Shown here one piece after another: positions 1 to 5,226 of a DNA stretch of 5,226 nucleotides. Position numbers and translations under genes: made by a program. Origin of the DNA: an uncultured Clostridiaceae bacterium (GTDB lineage Bacteria > Bacillota > Clostridia > Lachnospirales > Lachnospiraceae). The notes beneath the pieces are model-generated. The model searched no databases, was not told where the DNA came from, and saw only the letters and a list, made by a program, of their open reading frames with translations. The stretch's first letter is position 1. Each line of letters begins with the position of its first letter. Where the stretch lies: assembly GCA_949948825.1 (NCBI GenBank), contig CATLIJ010000202.1, forward strand, positions 1 to 5,226, given 5' to 3'.

Positions 1-685
1 AAAACAGATTCTCTGCTAATCCTTGTAATTCCAGTCATGACAGCTCTAAAAAGATATGGGTTTGTTTTAAAAGTTGAATTGAAAAGGCTTCGGATAAAGG
101 CAGCCATTTCATCCCAGTATCCGTTTACATAAGCTTCCTGCATGGGTGTATCATACTCATCCAGAAGAATAATCACCTTCTTTCCATAGTAACGGAAAAG
201 ATAAAGGGACAGCATCTTTAAGGAAAGAGTAATCGTACTGTTTCCCGGATCGGCAGAAATCTTGCGAAAGTCTTCCTTTTCATCTTCTCCCAGAACATCA
301 CTGTCCAGCAAAAACCGATACTTTCCAAAAACCATTTTTATAATCTGACAGATTTTTTCTCTAGCTGTAGGGAACGTTACTTCCTTCACATCAGCAAAAC
401 TAAGCGCAATCACCGGATAAGTCCCTTGAAGCTCCTGAAATGTTTTATCCTTCCATATAGAGAGGCCTTCAAATATCTTCCCTTGCCCTTTATATTCTAC
501 AGAGAAAAAGCGCTCCAGCATACTCATATTCAGTGTTTTCCAAAACGGCGGGGGCGGGCAATCAAAGTAACCACATCCTGGTTTTCCCACCACTCCCGGA
601 TGAACTCTGTCTTGTCCACATAAAAATAGCCGCTTGCAATCAGTTGGGTAAAATCCTGATGTCCAATACCAATGATTCTTGCCAT
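1..685 (-). pseudogene. AAA-ATPase-like (DUF1703-type) protein, frameshifted and 3'-truncated by the window edge
   Basis: Conceptual translation from ATG at 685 gives MARIIGIGHQDF..YFYVDKTEFI..VVTLIARPRRFGK, the hallmark N-terminus of the AAA-ATPase-like family, whose members usually carry a C-terminal PD-(D/E)XK nuclease-like domain. That domain would lie outside the window. The first frame stops after 51 residues (TGA at 530-532). From position 539 leftward a second frame continues without interruption to base 1: TLNMSMLERFF, then Walker B VIILLDEYDTP (DEYD at about 150-161), then MTGITRISRES near the left edge. Restoring one T in the run 536-539 (A on the coding strand) rejoins the frames exactly as RPRRFGKTLNMSML. 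Function is not well established; a cytoplasmic ATPase with a possible nuclease or mobile-element link is the family view. The ribosome site AAAGGGGG (697-704) lies 11 bases before the ATG. A real pseudogene and a homopolymer read error are both possible; a family member with intact C-terminal frame is certain enough. Confidence 0.85.
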
Positions 686-715
686 AATTGTCTATGCCCC
701 CTTTCTTCTATCCAT

Positions 716-744
716 AGTATAACAAGTTTTTCCTGCCGATTCAA
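716..744 (-). promoter_or_regulatory. Probable sigma-A promoter of the AAA-ATPase-like gene
   Basis: On the minus strand TTGAAT (739-744) is followed after exactly 17 bases by TATACT (716-721). Transcription would start near 709, about 24 bases before the ATG at 685, leaving room for the AAAGGGGG ribosome site. Spacing and hexamers are close to consensus. The gene therefore still has expression signals despite its frameshift. Confidence 0.6.
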
Positions 745-782
745 TGTTAAACGAGCGTATATACAGAACTTTCACGATTCAA

Positions 783-935
783 AGTTACAGTTCACGGGGC
801 GGGGAATCTGACATAAATTTGGGTGTCAAGCTCGCTTGTAAGCCCCAATTTATGCCAGATTCCACATCAGGCGAACGCCTGATGCTTCTTGTCCGTCGAA
901 GACGGGCAAGAAGATGCCCACCGTGAACAGTAACT
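783..935. repeat. Structured repeat copy A: four-stem palindromic element
   Basis: A 153-bp element that folds almost completely. P1 closes it: 783-797 pairs with 921-935 (AGTTACAG.. with ..AGTAACT), 14 of 15 positions with one A-A mismatch. P2: 803-823 pairs with 843-863, 19 of 21, capped by a small CAAG/CTTG hairpin at 827-838. P3: CATCAGGCG (865-873) and CGCCTGATG (876-884) around AA. P4: 885-897 pairs with 901-913 around GAA, all 13 positions pairing with one wobble. There is no open reading frame of merit, no T-run after any stem, and no transposase nearby. It resembles a MITE or REP-like intergenic element, or a structured RNA; either strand could be the functional one. A shorter relative lies at 1041-1123. 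Confidence 0.8.
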
Positions 936-955
936 AAAACGGGGCTGGCAGGAGA

Positions 956-975
956 CTGTGACTCTCTTTTCACAG
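956..975. repeat. Short inverted repeat CTGTGA-N8-TCACAG
   Basis: CTGTGA (956-961) and TCACAG (970-975) form a perfect 6-bp inverted repeat with an 8-base centre, in the spacer between the two structured repeats. The right arm, extended as CACAGAT (971-977), is also complementary to ATCTGTG at 1024-1030, next to the -10 of the downstream operon. It could be an operator or chance; the 8-base centre does not match the CRP half-site spacing. Confidence 0.3.
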
Positions 976-1000
976 ATACAAGGATTTTGAGTATTGTCAA
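973..1000 (-). promoter_or_regulatory. Weaker candidate minus-strand promoter
   Basis: On the minus strand a perfect TTGACA (995-1000) precedes TATCTG (973-978) by 16 bases. If active it would transcribe leftward through repeat copy A toward the AAA-ATPase-like gene. The -10 is poor, so this is only a candidate. Confidence 0.25.
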
Positions 1001-1008
1001 CTTCTTTA

Positions 1009-1037
1009 TTGTCACTGCCCATAATCTGTGGTAAAAT
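1009..1037 (+). promoter_or_regulatory. Probable promoter of the DUF1538-PII-mntP operon
   Basis: TTGTCA (1009-1014) and TAAAAT (1032-1037) are separated by exactly 17 bases. The predicted start, near 1044, falls in the first bases of repeat copy B (1041-1123). The transcript would thus open with the folded repeat, followed by the ribosome site at 1139-1144. No better plus-strand promoter was seen between 936 and 1156. Confidence 0.55.
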
Positions 1038-1040
1038 ACC

Positions 1041-1123
1041 GTAACAGTTTCCACATCGGATGAATATCCGATACTTCCTGTCTGTCAAAGGCAGGCAAGA
1101 AGATGCCCCGTCTGAACTGTTAT
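1041..1123. repeat. Structured repeat copy B, lacking one arm; probable operon leader
   Basis: A shorter relative of the element at 783-935. Closing stem: GTAACAGTT (1041-1049) with AACTGTTAT (1115-1123), nine pairs including one G-T. P3: ATCGGAT (1055-1061) with ATCCGAT (1066-1072), loop GAAT. P4: 1074-1086 with 1090-1102, 12 of 13 pairing, loop AAA. The shared text TTCCACATC before P3 and GCAAGAAGATGCCC after P4 proves common origin. The long P2 arm is absent. Stem differences from copy A are mostly compensatory. The predicted transcription start lies at its left end and the ribosome site of the DUF1538 gene starts about 15 bases past its right end, so as RNA it would be the 5' leader. Confidence 0.75.
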
Positions 1124-1156
1124 CCAATACCCCCTAAGAAAGGACCTGATGAAAAC

Positions 1157-2692
1157 TTGGGAATTCAAAATAAGTTAGCGGAAAAATGGCGTGAATCCAT
1201 TCAGGCTGTGCTGCCTGTTCTATGTATTGTCCTGGCCTTATGCTTCTTTGTGGCTCCTGTGTCCCCCAGCATCCTGCTGTGCTTTCTCATGGGAGCTGTC
1301 CTCATTCTGGCAGGCATGATGTTCTTTACCCTGGGAGCAGAGATCTCCATGACTCCCATGGGAGAGCGGGTGGGCTCCAGCCTGACCAAAAGCCGGAATC
1401 TGCCAATGATTGTCAGTCTGTCTTTTTTACTGGGATTTATTATTACCATCTCAGAACCGGATCTGCAGGTTTTGGCCGGACAGGTGCCTGCTGTGCCAAA
1501 TATGCTGCTGATCCTCTCAGTGGCTGCAGGCGTGGGAGCATTCCTGGTCATTGCCCTTTTGCGCATGCTTTTTTCCATTCCTCTCCCACCGCTGCTTTTG
1601 GGATTTTATTTGATTGTGTTTCTTCTGTCTGCTTTTGTCCCAAAGGAATTTTTAAGCATTGCCTTTGATTCCGGAGGCGTGACCACAGGACCCATGACAG
1701 TTCCTTTTATCATGTCCCTGGGCGTGGGCGTTTCTGCCATCCGAAGCGACCGCCATGCAACAGATGACAGCTTCGGGCTGGTTGCCTTGTGCTCGGTCGG
1801 CCCCATTCTTGCCGTAATGGTCCTGGGCATGATCTTTCACCCCAAAGATGGGGTTCAGGTGGATGAGATTCTTTTGGAAGTGGAGGATTCCATCCAGCTT
1901 TTAAGGCTTTTTTCCTCTGAAATTCCTTCTTATCTGAAGGAGATTTTCTTATCTCTGCTGCCGGTATTTTTGTTCTTCATGGGATTTCAGGCCATAGCTC
2001 TGCGCCTTCCGAAGAGAAAGCTTACAAAAATCCTCATAGGTCTTGCCTATACCTATGTTGGTCTGGTATTATTTTTAACAGGCGCCAATGTAGGCTTTAT
2101 GCCTGCCGGCAACTATTTGGGACAGATCCTGGCGCAGCAGAGCCATCCGGAAATTCTGATCCCCATTGCAGCTTTGATCGGCTACTTTATCGTCCGTGCC
2201 GAGCCTGCAGTTTATGTGCTGAACCGGCAGGTGGAGGAGATCACAGACGGAGCCATCTCAGCCAAAGCCATGGGCTGCGGACTTTCTGTGGGAGTGGCAG
2301 TCTCTCTTGGGCTTGCCATGGTCCGGGTTCTCACCGGCATCTCTGTTTTGTGGTTTCTCATTCCCGGCTATGGAGTTGCTCTGGCCATCTCCTTCTTTGT
2401 GCCGCGGATTTACACTGCCATTGCCTTTGACTCCGGCGGCGTGGCATCCGGTCCCATGACCGCTGCTTTTCTGCTGCCCCTGGCCCAGGGCGCCTGCCGC
2501 TCTTTAGGCGGCTCGGCTGCCACAGATGCCTTTGGCGTGGTAGCCATGGTAGCCATGACTCCGCTCATCACCATACAGGTCATGGGCCTTTATTCCCGGC
2601 TCACGGAAAACCGCCGGAAACAGTCTGTGGCTGACCGGACGCCTGCCCTTGCCTTTCACATGCTGGAGGAGGACGCAATCATTGAGCTTTAG
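1157..2692 (+). CDS. DUF1538 family membrane protein with two homologous halves
   Basis: A polytopic membrane protein of 511 residues recognised as the DUF1538 family, probably a transporter or channel of unknown substrate. Two halves repeat the same signatures: EPDLQVLAGQV (E near residue 100) matches EPAVYVLNRQV (E near 349), and AFDSGGVTTGPMT (from 169) matches AFDSGGVASGPMT (from 423). The near-invariant AFDSGGV-x-x-GPMT loop between hydrophobic stretches suggests a paired functional site in a two-fold pseudo-symmetric fold. The soluble stretch around residues 233-255 links the halves. I chose TTG 1157: AAAGGA at 1139-1144 is suitably placed, and MGIQNKLAEKWRESIQAVLP is a family-like N-terminus. 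An in-frame ATG at 1103 would add 18 residues, but that ATG belongs to repeat copy B and recurs in copy A (914) with no gene after it. First gene of an operon with the PII-like gene 18 bases downstream. Confidence 0.88.
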   Translation: MGIQNKLAEKWRESIQAVLPVLCIVLALCFFVAPVSPSILLCFLMGAVLILAGMMFFTLGAEISMTPMGERVGSSLTKSRNLPMIVSLSFLLGFIITISEPDLQVLAGQVPAVPNMLLILSVAAGVGAFLVIALLRMLFSIPLPPLLLGFYLIVFLLSAFVPKEFLSIAFDSGGVTTGPMTVPFIMSLGVGVSAIRSDRHATDDSFGLVALCSVGPILAVMVLGMIFHPKDGVQVDEILLEVEDSIQLLRLFSSEIPSYLKEIFLSLLPVFLFFMGFQAIALRLPKRKLTKILIGLAYTYVGLVLFLTGANVGFMPAGNYLGQILAQQSHPEILIPIAALIGYFIVRAEPAVYVLNRQVEEITDGAISAKAMGCGLSVGVAVSLGLAMVRVLTGISVLWFLIPGYGVALAISFFVPRIYTAIAFDSGGVASGPMTAAFLLPLAQGACRSLGGSAATDAFGVVAMVAMTPLITIQVMGLYSRLTENRRKQSVADRTPALAFHMLEEDAIIEL

Positions 2693-2710
2693 ACGAATTG
2701 AGAGGTTATT

Positions 2711-3406
2711 ATGAACATATTATATATAATGGCAACCATCTGCGACCGAAACCAGGTGCAGAGGTTCCTGGCCTTTTACCGGGAATTTGGGATAACCGTA
2801 ACACTCATCACCTACGGACGCGGAACCACTGCCTCTGAAATCCTGGATTCCTTTGGTCTGGAGGCAGCCCAAAAGGCAGTTTTATTTTTCTTTGTGACAG
2901 ACACAGAATGGAAAAAAATAAAAAACGCTTTGGAAAAACAGATGAAAATTGATATTCCGGGCAGTGGTATTGCCTTTACTGTCCCTGTGAGCAGCATCGG
3001 CGGAAAAAAGCAGCTGAAATTTCTCACAGAAGGCCGGGAATTTGAAAAAGGAGAGGAAAGCATCTTGAAAAACACAAAATATGAACTTGTGATAGCCATT
3101 GCCAACCAGGGCTATACAGACACAATTATGGATGCAGCAAGAAAAGCCCACGCTGCCGGAGGCACTGTAATCCATGCCAAGGGAACTGGAATGGAACAGG
3201 CCAAACGCTTCCTGGGCGTATCCATTGCCGCAGAAAAAGAGATGATTTTCATGGTAGTCCGCCGGGAGGGGAAAAACGCCATCATGCGGGCCATCATGGA
3301 CACAGCAGGCACAAACACAAAAGCCGGAACCATCCTGTTCTCCCTCCCTGTGACCGAAACTGCGGGAATGCGGTTAAGTGAGGAGACTTTGGGCGAAAAC
3401 AATTGA
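2711..3406 (+). CDS. PII-like nitrogen-regulatory-type protein with two tandem domains
   Basis: A soluble 231-residue protein made of two PII-like (ferredoxin-like, GlnB-superfamily) domains, about 1-100 and 122-225. Matching landmarks are YGRGT (35-39) and HAKGTG (155-160), where the T-loop begins; the core strands LFFFVTD (58-64) and MIFMVVR (178-184), each followed by a helix; and AFTVPVSSIGG (88-98) and LFSLPVTETAG (209-219) at the end. Classical PII proteins are single-domain trimers; a duplication changes how a trimer could form. I see no equivalent of the uridylylated Tyr51 in the short T-loop segments, so GlnD-type control is unlikely. Ligands (nucleotides or others) cannot be read from the sequence. 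Its place 18 bases after the DUF1538 gene fits the family pattern of PII-like proteins binding a neighbouring membrane transporter. Ribosome site AGAGG (2701-2705) five bases before ATG; the stop overlaps the next gene's ribosome site. Confidence 0.82.
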   Translation: MNILYIMATICDRNQVQRFLAFYREFGITVTLITYGRGTTASEILDSFGLEAAQKAVLFFFVTDTEWKKIKNALEKQMKIDIPGSGIAFTVPVSSIGGKKQLKFLTEGREFEKGEESILKNTKYELVIAIANQGYTDTIMDAARKAHAAGGTVIHAKGTGMEQAKRFLGVSIAAEKEMIFMVVRREGKNAIMRAIMDTAGTNTKAGTILFSLPVTETAGMRLSEETLGENN

Positions 3407-3419
3407 AGGAGGCGCTTCT

Positions 3420-3980
3420 ATGTCCATTTTCGAACTTTTCATCATCGCAGTCGGCCTGTCCATGGACGCCCTTGCGGTTTCCATCTGCAAGGGATTATCC
3501 ATGCAGAAAATGCAGCTGAAAAATGCATTGATTGTAGGTTTTTATTTTGGCGGCTTCCAGGCCGGGATGCCTGCCCTTGGTTATCTGCTCGGCGCCCGCT
3601 TCCAGGACTCCATCGCTGCTTATGACCACTGGATTGCCTTTATCCTGCTGGGAATGATTGGCATTAATATGATCCGGGAGGCCTTAAATCAGGAGGAGGA
3701 ATCCTGTGATGCTTCCATTGCCATGAAGGATATGGTTGTTCTGGCTGTGGCCACCAGCATTGATGCTCTGGCTGTGGGCGTGACCTTTGCCTTTTTAAAG
3801 GTGGAGCTTCTGCCTGCTGTGTCTGTGATTGGAATTACCACGTTTCTTCTTTCTGCAGCAGGCGTTAAAATCGGCACGGTGTTTGGTTGCCGTTATAAAT
3901 CCAGGGCTGAACTGGCTGGCGGCTGTATTCTCGTATTGATGGGAGCAAAAATCCTGATGGATCACCTGTCTCTTTGGTGA
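3420..3980 (+). CDS. mntP: Manganese efflux pump MntP
   Basis: A 186-residue inner-membrane protein that exports Mn(II), the usual length for the family (E. coli MntP 188). The two signature membrane helices are present: GLSMDALAVSICKG (residues 12-25, Asp16) and ATSIDALAVGVTFAF (111-125, Asp115), whose aspartates are key residues in the family. About six membrane segments are visible, with an acidic cytoplasmic loop QEEESCDAS near 91-99. The start ATG 3420 has GAAGGAGG (3405-3412) seven bases upstream; an earlier in-frame ATG at 3378 lies inside the PII-like gene and lacks such a site. Thirteen bases separate it from the PII-like stop, so it is the last gene of the operon. No yybP-ykoY manganese riboswitch signature was recognised in front of mntP or of the operon. 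Confidence 0.93.
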   Translation: MSIFELFIIAVGLSMDALAVSICKGLSMQKMQLKNALIVGFYFGGFQAGMPALGYLLGARFQDSIAAYDHWIAFILLGMIGINMIREALNQEEESCDASIAMKDMVVLAVATSIDALAVGVTFAFLKVELLPAVSVIGITTFLLSAAGVKIGTVFGCRYKSRAELAGGCILVLMGAKILMDHLSLW

Positions 3981-3993
3981 TTAGGAACCTGAT

Positions 3994-4018
3994 CCGTTAT
4001 TTTGAAACGGTTTCTTCT
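3994..4018 (+). terminator. Weak intrinsic terminator after mntP
   Basis: CCGTT (3994-3998) and AACGG (4006-4010) form a 5-bp stem with a 7-base loop, followed directly by TTTCTTCT. It sits 13 bases after the mntP stop and just before the convergent gene end at 4020, where a terminator is expected. The stem is short and the U-tract imperfect, so efficiency is doubtful. A second stem, ATCACC/GGTGAT (3961-3966 with 3976-3981), covers the mntP stop codon but has no U-tract. Confidence 0.4.
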
Positions 4019-4019
4019 A

Positions 4020-4664
4020 TCAGTAGTCAAAAGCAATGACACGGTCTTTGTCAATACAGGACATGGTCCGGGGATTCACCTTGATTCTCACCTGAGAGAT
4101 ATATACCACGTCATAGCTGGCAATCCGTCCCTGCTTCAGATCCGCAAGGATCTCCTCCTTGCTTTCCATCAGAATTGCAAAATCATTGTATGTATAGTGA
4201 ACGCCAAGCTCCAGTATGGTCTGCTTTTTCTTTTGCGGGGTCTGGCTCTCCGTCAAATCCTCCTGGGAATCGGAAACAGCTTCCCCTTGTGTCTCTCCTT
4301 CTTCTGTGTCAAAGCTTTCCTCCGGAAAGCTCTCCTCTGTGGTTTCCAGATCTCCCCGAATCCGCAGAATGGGTTTGACCGTCTTTTCATTATAAGTCAC
4401 CTCATAACGGATGGTTCCCTCCGGCACAGTCTCATCCTCCTCAATCCCTGTATTCCAATACCCATAATCTTCAATGCAGATTCGCTCCTTCTCCGGAGCA
4501 AAGGTATAGTCCATCTCACAAGTCACCAAATTTTCCTCACCGATCTTCTTTTCTCCTGCATAAGCCATAGAGGAGTATTCTACAATGGCTATGCCTGCTC
4601 CAATTCCCCCAAGAAGCACGCCTCCCAAAAACACACCTGCCAAAACCATCTGTATCTTACCCAT
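4020..4664 (-). CDS. Unrecognised membrane-anchored extracytoplasmic protein
   Basis: A 214-residue protein that I do not recognise. Residues 5-29 form one glycine-rich hydrophobic segment (VLAGVFLGGVLLGGIGAGIAI), an uncleaved anchor or signal sequence, placing the rest probably outside the membrane. A first beta-rich section (about 45-104, with several Tyr and Glu) is followed by a strongly acidic, Ser/Thr/Glu-rich linker (105-143), then basic PQKKKQ and a second section (149-214) ending in a stretch that may bind a partner. No lipobox or catalytic motif was seen. ATG 4664 has GGAGG (4674-4678) nine bases upstream. The gene overlaps the upstream gene by 8 bases (ATGGGTAA), so the two are translationally coupled and probably act together at the membrane. 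It converges on mntP with a 39-base gap. Confidence 0.75.
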   Translation of the reverse strand: MGKIQMVLAGVFLGGVLLGGIGAGIAIVEYSSMAYAGEKKIGEENLVTCEMDYTFAPEKERICIEDYGYWNTGIEEDETVPEGTIRYEVTYNEKTVKPILRIRGDLETTEESFPEESFDTEEGETQGEAVSDSQEDLTESQTPQKKKQTILELGVHYTYNDFAILMESKEEILADLKQGRIASYDVVYISQVRIKVNPRTMSCIDKDRVIAFDY

Positions 4665-5226
4665 GCTGCACAGCCTCCATCTCCTGATTCAAGTCCATCT
4701 CTCCTTCTGACACTGTCGGTTCCTCTTCTTCCCGGTGCCCATTCTTCCTTTTTCTATGTTCAATTTTTTCCTTTTTTCTTTTGATCAGAGACACAAAAAG
4801 ACCTGCCGCGGAAAAAGAACACAGCACCAGCCCAAAGCACCCTAAGGTCACTCCTGCCAGAGGGTAATGCTGCATCAAAAGCACTGCCAGCATCCCAAGA
4901 CAAAACAAACATAACAGGCCAAAGCCTCCCAAAAACAAGGCAGCTCCCACACAAAATCCATTCCAAATCACCCGGACTGCCCACAAGAAAGCATGAACCA
5001 TAAAGCTCATGGTTCCCGCAGCAAGCCGGATTCCTCCATGTATCATTCTTCCCATTTTCTTTTGCCACTCCTTTACCAGTGATGGAACAGCCTTCCCCAC
5101 TGCCAGCTTATCTGACTGCAAACCCTTCTCACCGTCAATTTCCAAAGCTTCTGTTGGTCCATGAACTCTCTGGCCTTTTCTCCATACCTTTTGCAGCCAT
5201 ACCGCCGGCCTTTTCCCATACTCTCT
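4657..5226 (-). CDS. Unrecognised protein with C-terminal membrane segments, 5' end outside the window
   Basis: The frame stays open from the stop at 4657-4659 to base 5226, giving at least 189 residues. A TTG at 5145 could be taken as a start (162 residues), but codons upstream of it are all sense and there is no ATG or GTG in frame, so the true start probably lies beyond the right edge. The visible part begins with a basic, soluble region (REYGKRPAVWLQKVWRKGQR), continues into about three hydrophobic segments (roughly residues 66-86, 90-117 and 122-147), then a very basic stretch KRKKEKIEHRKRK and an acidic tail with EEEEP. The basic flank points to a cytoplasmic C-terminus. I cannot name the family; the unseen N-terminus may hold a soluble domain. 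It is the upstream partner of the coupled gene at 4020-4664. Confidence 0.7.
   Translation of the reverse strand, partial: REYGKRPAVWLQKVWRKGQRVHGPTEALEIDGEKGLQSDKLAVGKAVPSLVKEWQKKMGRMIHGGIRLAAGTMSFMVHAFLWAVRVIWNGFCVGAALFLGGFGLLCLFCLGMLAVLLMQHYPLAGVTLGCFGLVLCSFSAAGLFVSLIKRKKEKIEHRKRKNGHREEEEPTVSEGEMDLNQEMEAVQHG

Noticed and set aside
530..541. Programmed ribosomal frameshift in the AAA-ATPase-like gene
   Set aside because: There is no canonical X-XXY-YYZ slippery heptamer at the break, no clear downstream stimulator, and such control is not known for this family.
783..935. Intrinsic terminator for a neighbouring gene
   Set aside because: No T-run follows any of the stems on either strand, and no gene ends at the element.
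957..974. CRP-type operator TGTGA...TCACA
   Set aside because: The centre is 8 bases instead of 6, and CRP-type control cannot be assumed in this group.
783..1123. CRISPR array or insertion sequence
   Set aside because: Only two unequal copies are present, with no regular spacers and no transposase or Cas gene in the window.
1103..1156. ATG at 1103 as the start of the DUF1538 protein
   Set aside because: It lies in the right-hand part of repeat copy B, the same ATG occurs in copy A without a gene, and the added residues (MPRLNCYPIPPKKG) do not look like a family N-terminus.
1041..1156. Known riboswitch (yybP-ykoY Mn, NiCo, Mg or guanidine class) in the operon leader
   Set aside because: None of the conserved core sequences of these classes was recognised, and the same fold occurs at 783-935 away from any metal gene start.
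4002..4784. Plus-strand open frame of 260 codons
   Set aside because: It lies opposite two better-supported minus-strand genes, has low-complexity Leu/Ser/Pro composition typical of an antisense frame, and matches no family I know.

Overview
The window looks like chromosomal DNA of a gut Firmicute, most probably a Lachnospiraceae / Clostridium cluster XIVa relative. The grounds are moderate GC, strong AGGAGG-type ribosome binding sites, and a gene set common in that group: a DUF1538 membrane protein, a duplicated PII-like protein, MntP, and an AAA-ATPase-like / DUF1703 protein. This placement is inferred from gene style, not from a database match. There are no RNA genes of known class, no CRISPR array and no transposase.

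Layout. (1) 1-685, minus strand: the N-terminal part of an AAA-ATPase-like protein (a family usually paired with a PD-(D/E)XK nuclease domain). It runs off the left edge and is broken by a one-base deletion inside its Walker A motif. A good promoter lies just upstream of it. (2) 686-1156: a non-coding stretch holding two diverged copies of a structured repeat. Copy A (783-935) has a closing stem and three internal arms. Copy B (1041-1123) has the same closing stem and two of those arms. Stems in the two copies differ by paired, compensatory changes, so base pairing itself seems to be conserved. (3) 1157-3980, plus strand: a tight three-gene operon of DUF1538 membrane protein, tandem PII-like protein and mntP manganese exporter, with gaps of 18 and 13 bases. 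Its best promoter puts the transcript start at the first bases of repeat copy B, so B would form the 5' leader. (4) 4020-5226, minus strand, convergent with mntP: two overlapping genes for unrecognised membrane-associated proteins, the upstream one cut by the right edge.

How it may work together. PII-like proteins often sit on and gate membrane transporters (GlnK-AmtB, SbtB-SbtA). The gene order therefore suggests that the duplicated PII-like protein controls the twice-repeated DUF1538 membrane protein, and that this pair is co-expressed with Mn(II) export. The most unusual material is the covarying repeat pair and its position in the operon leader.
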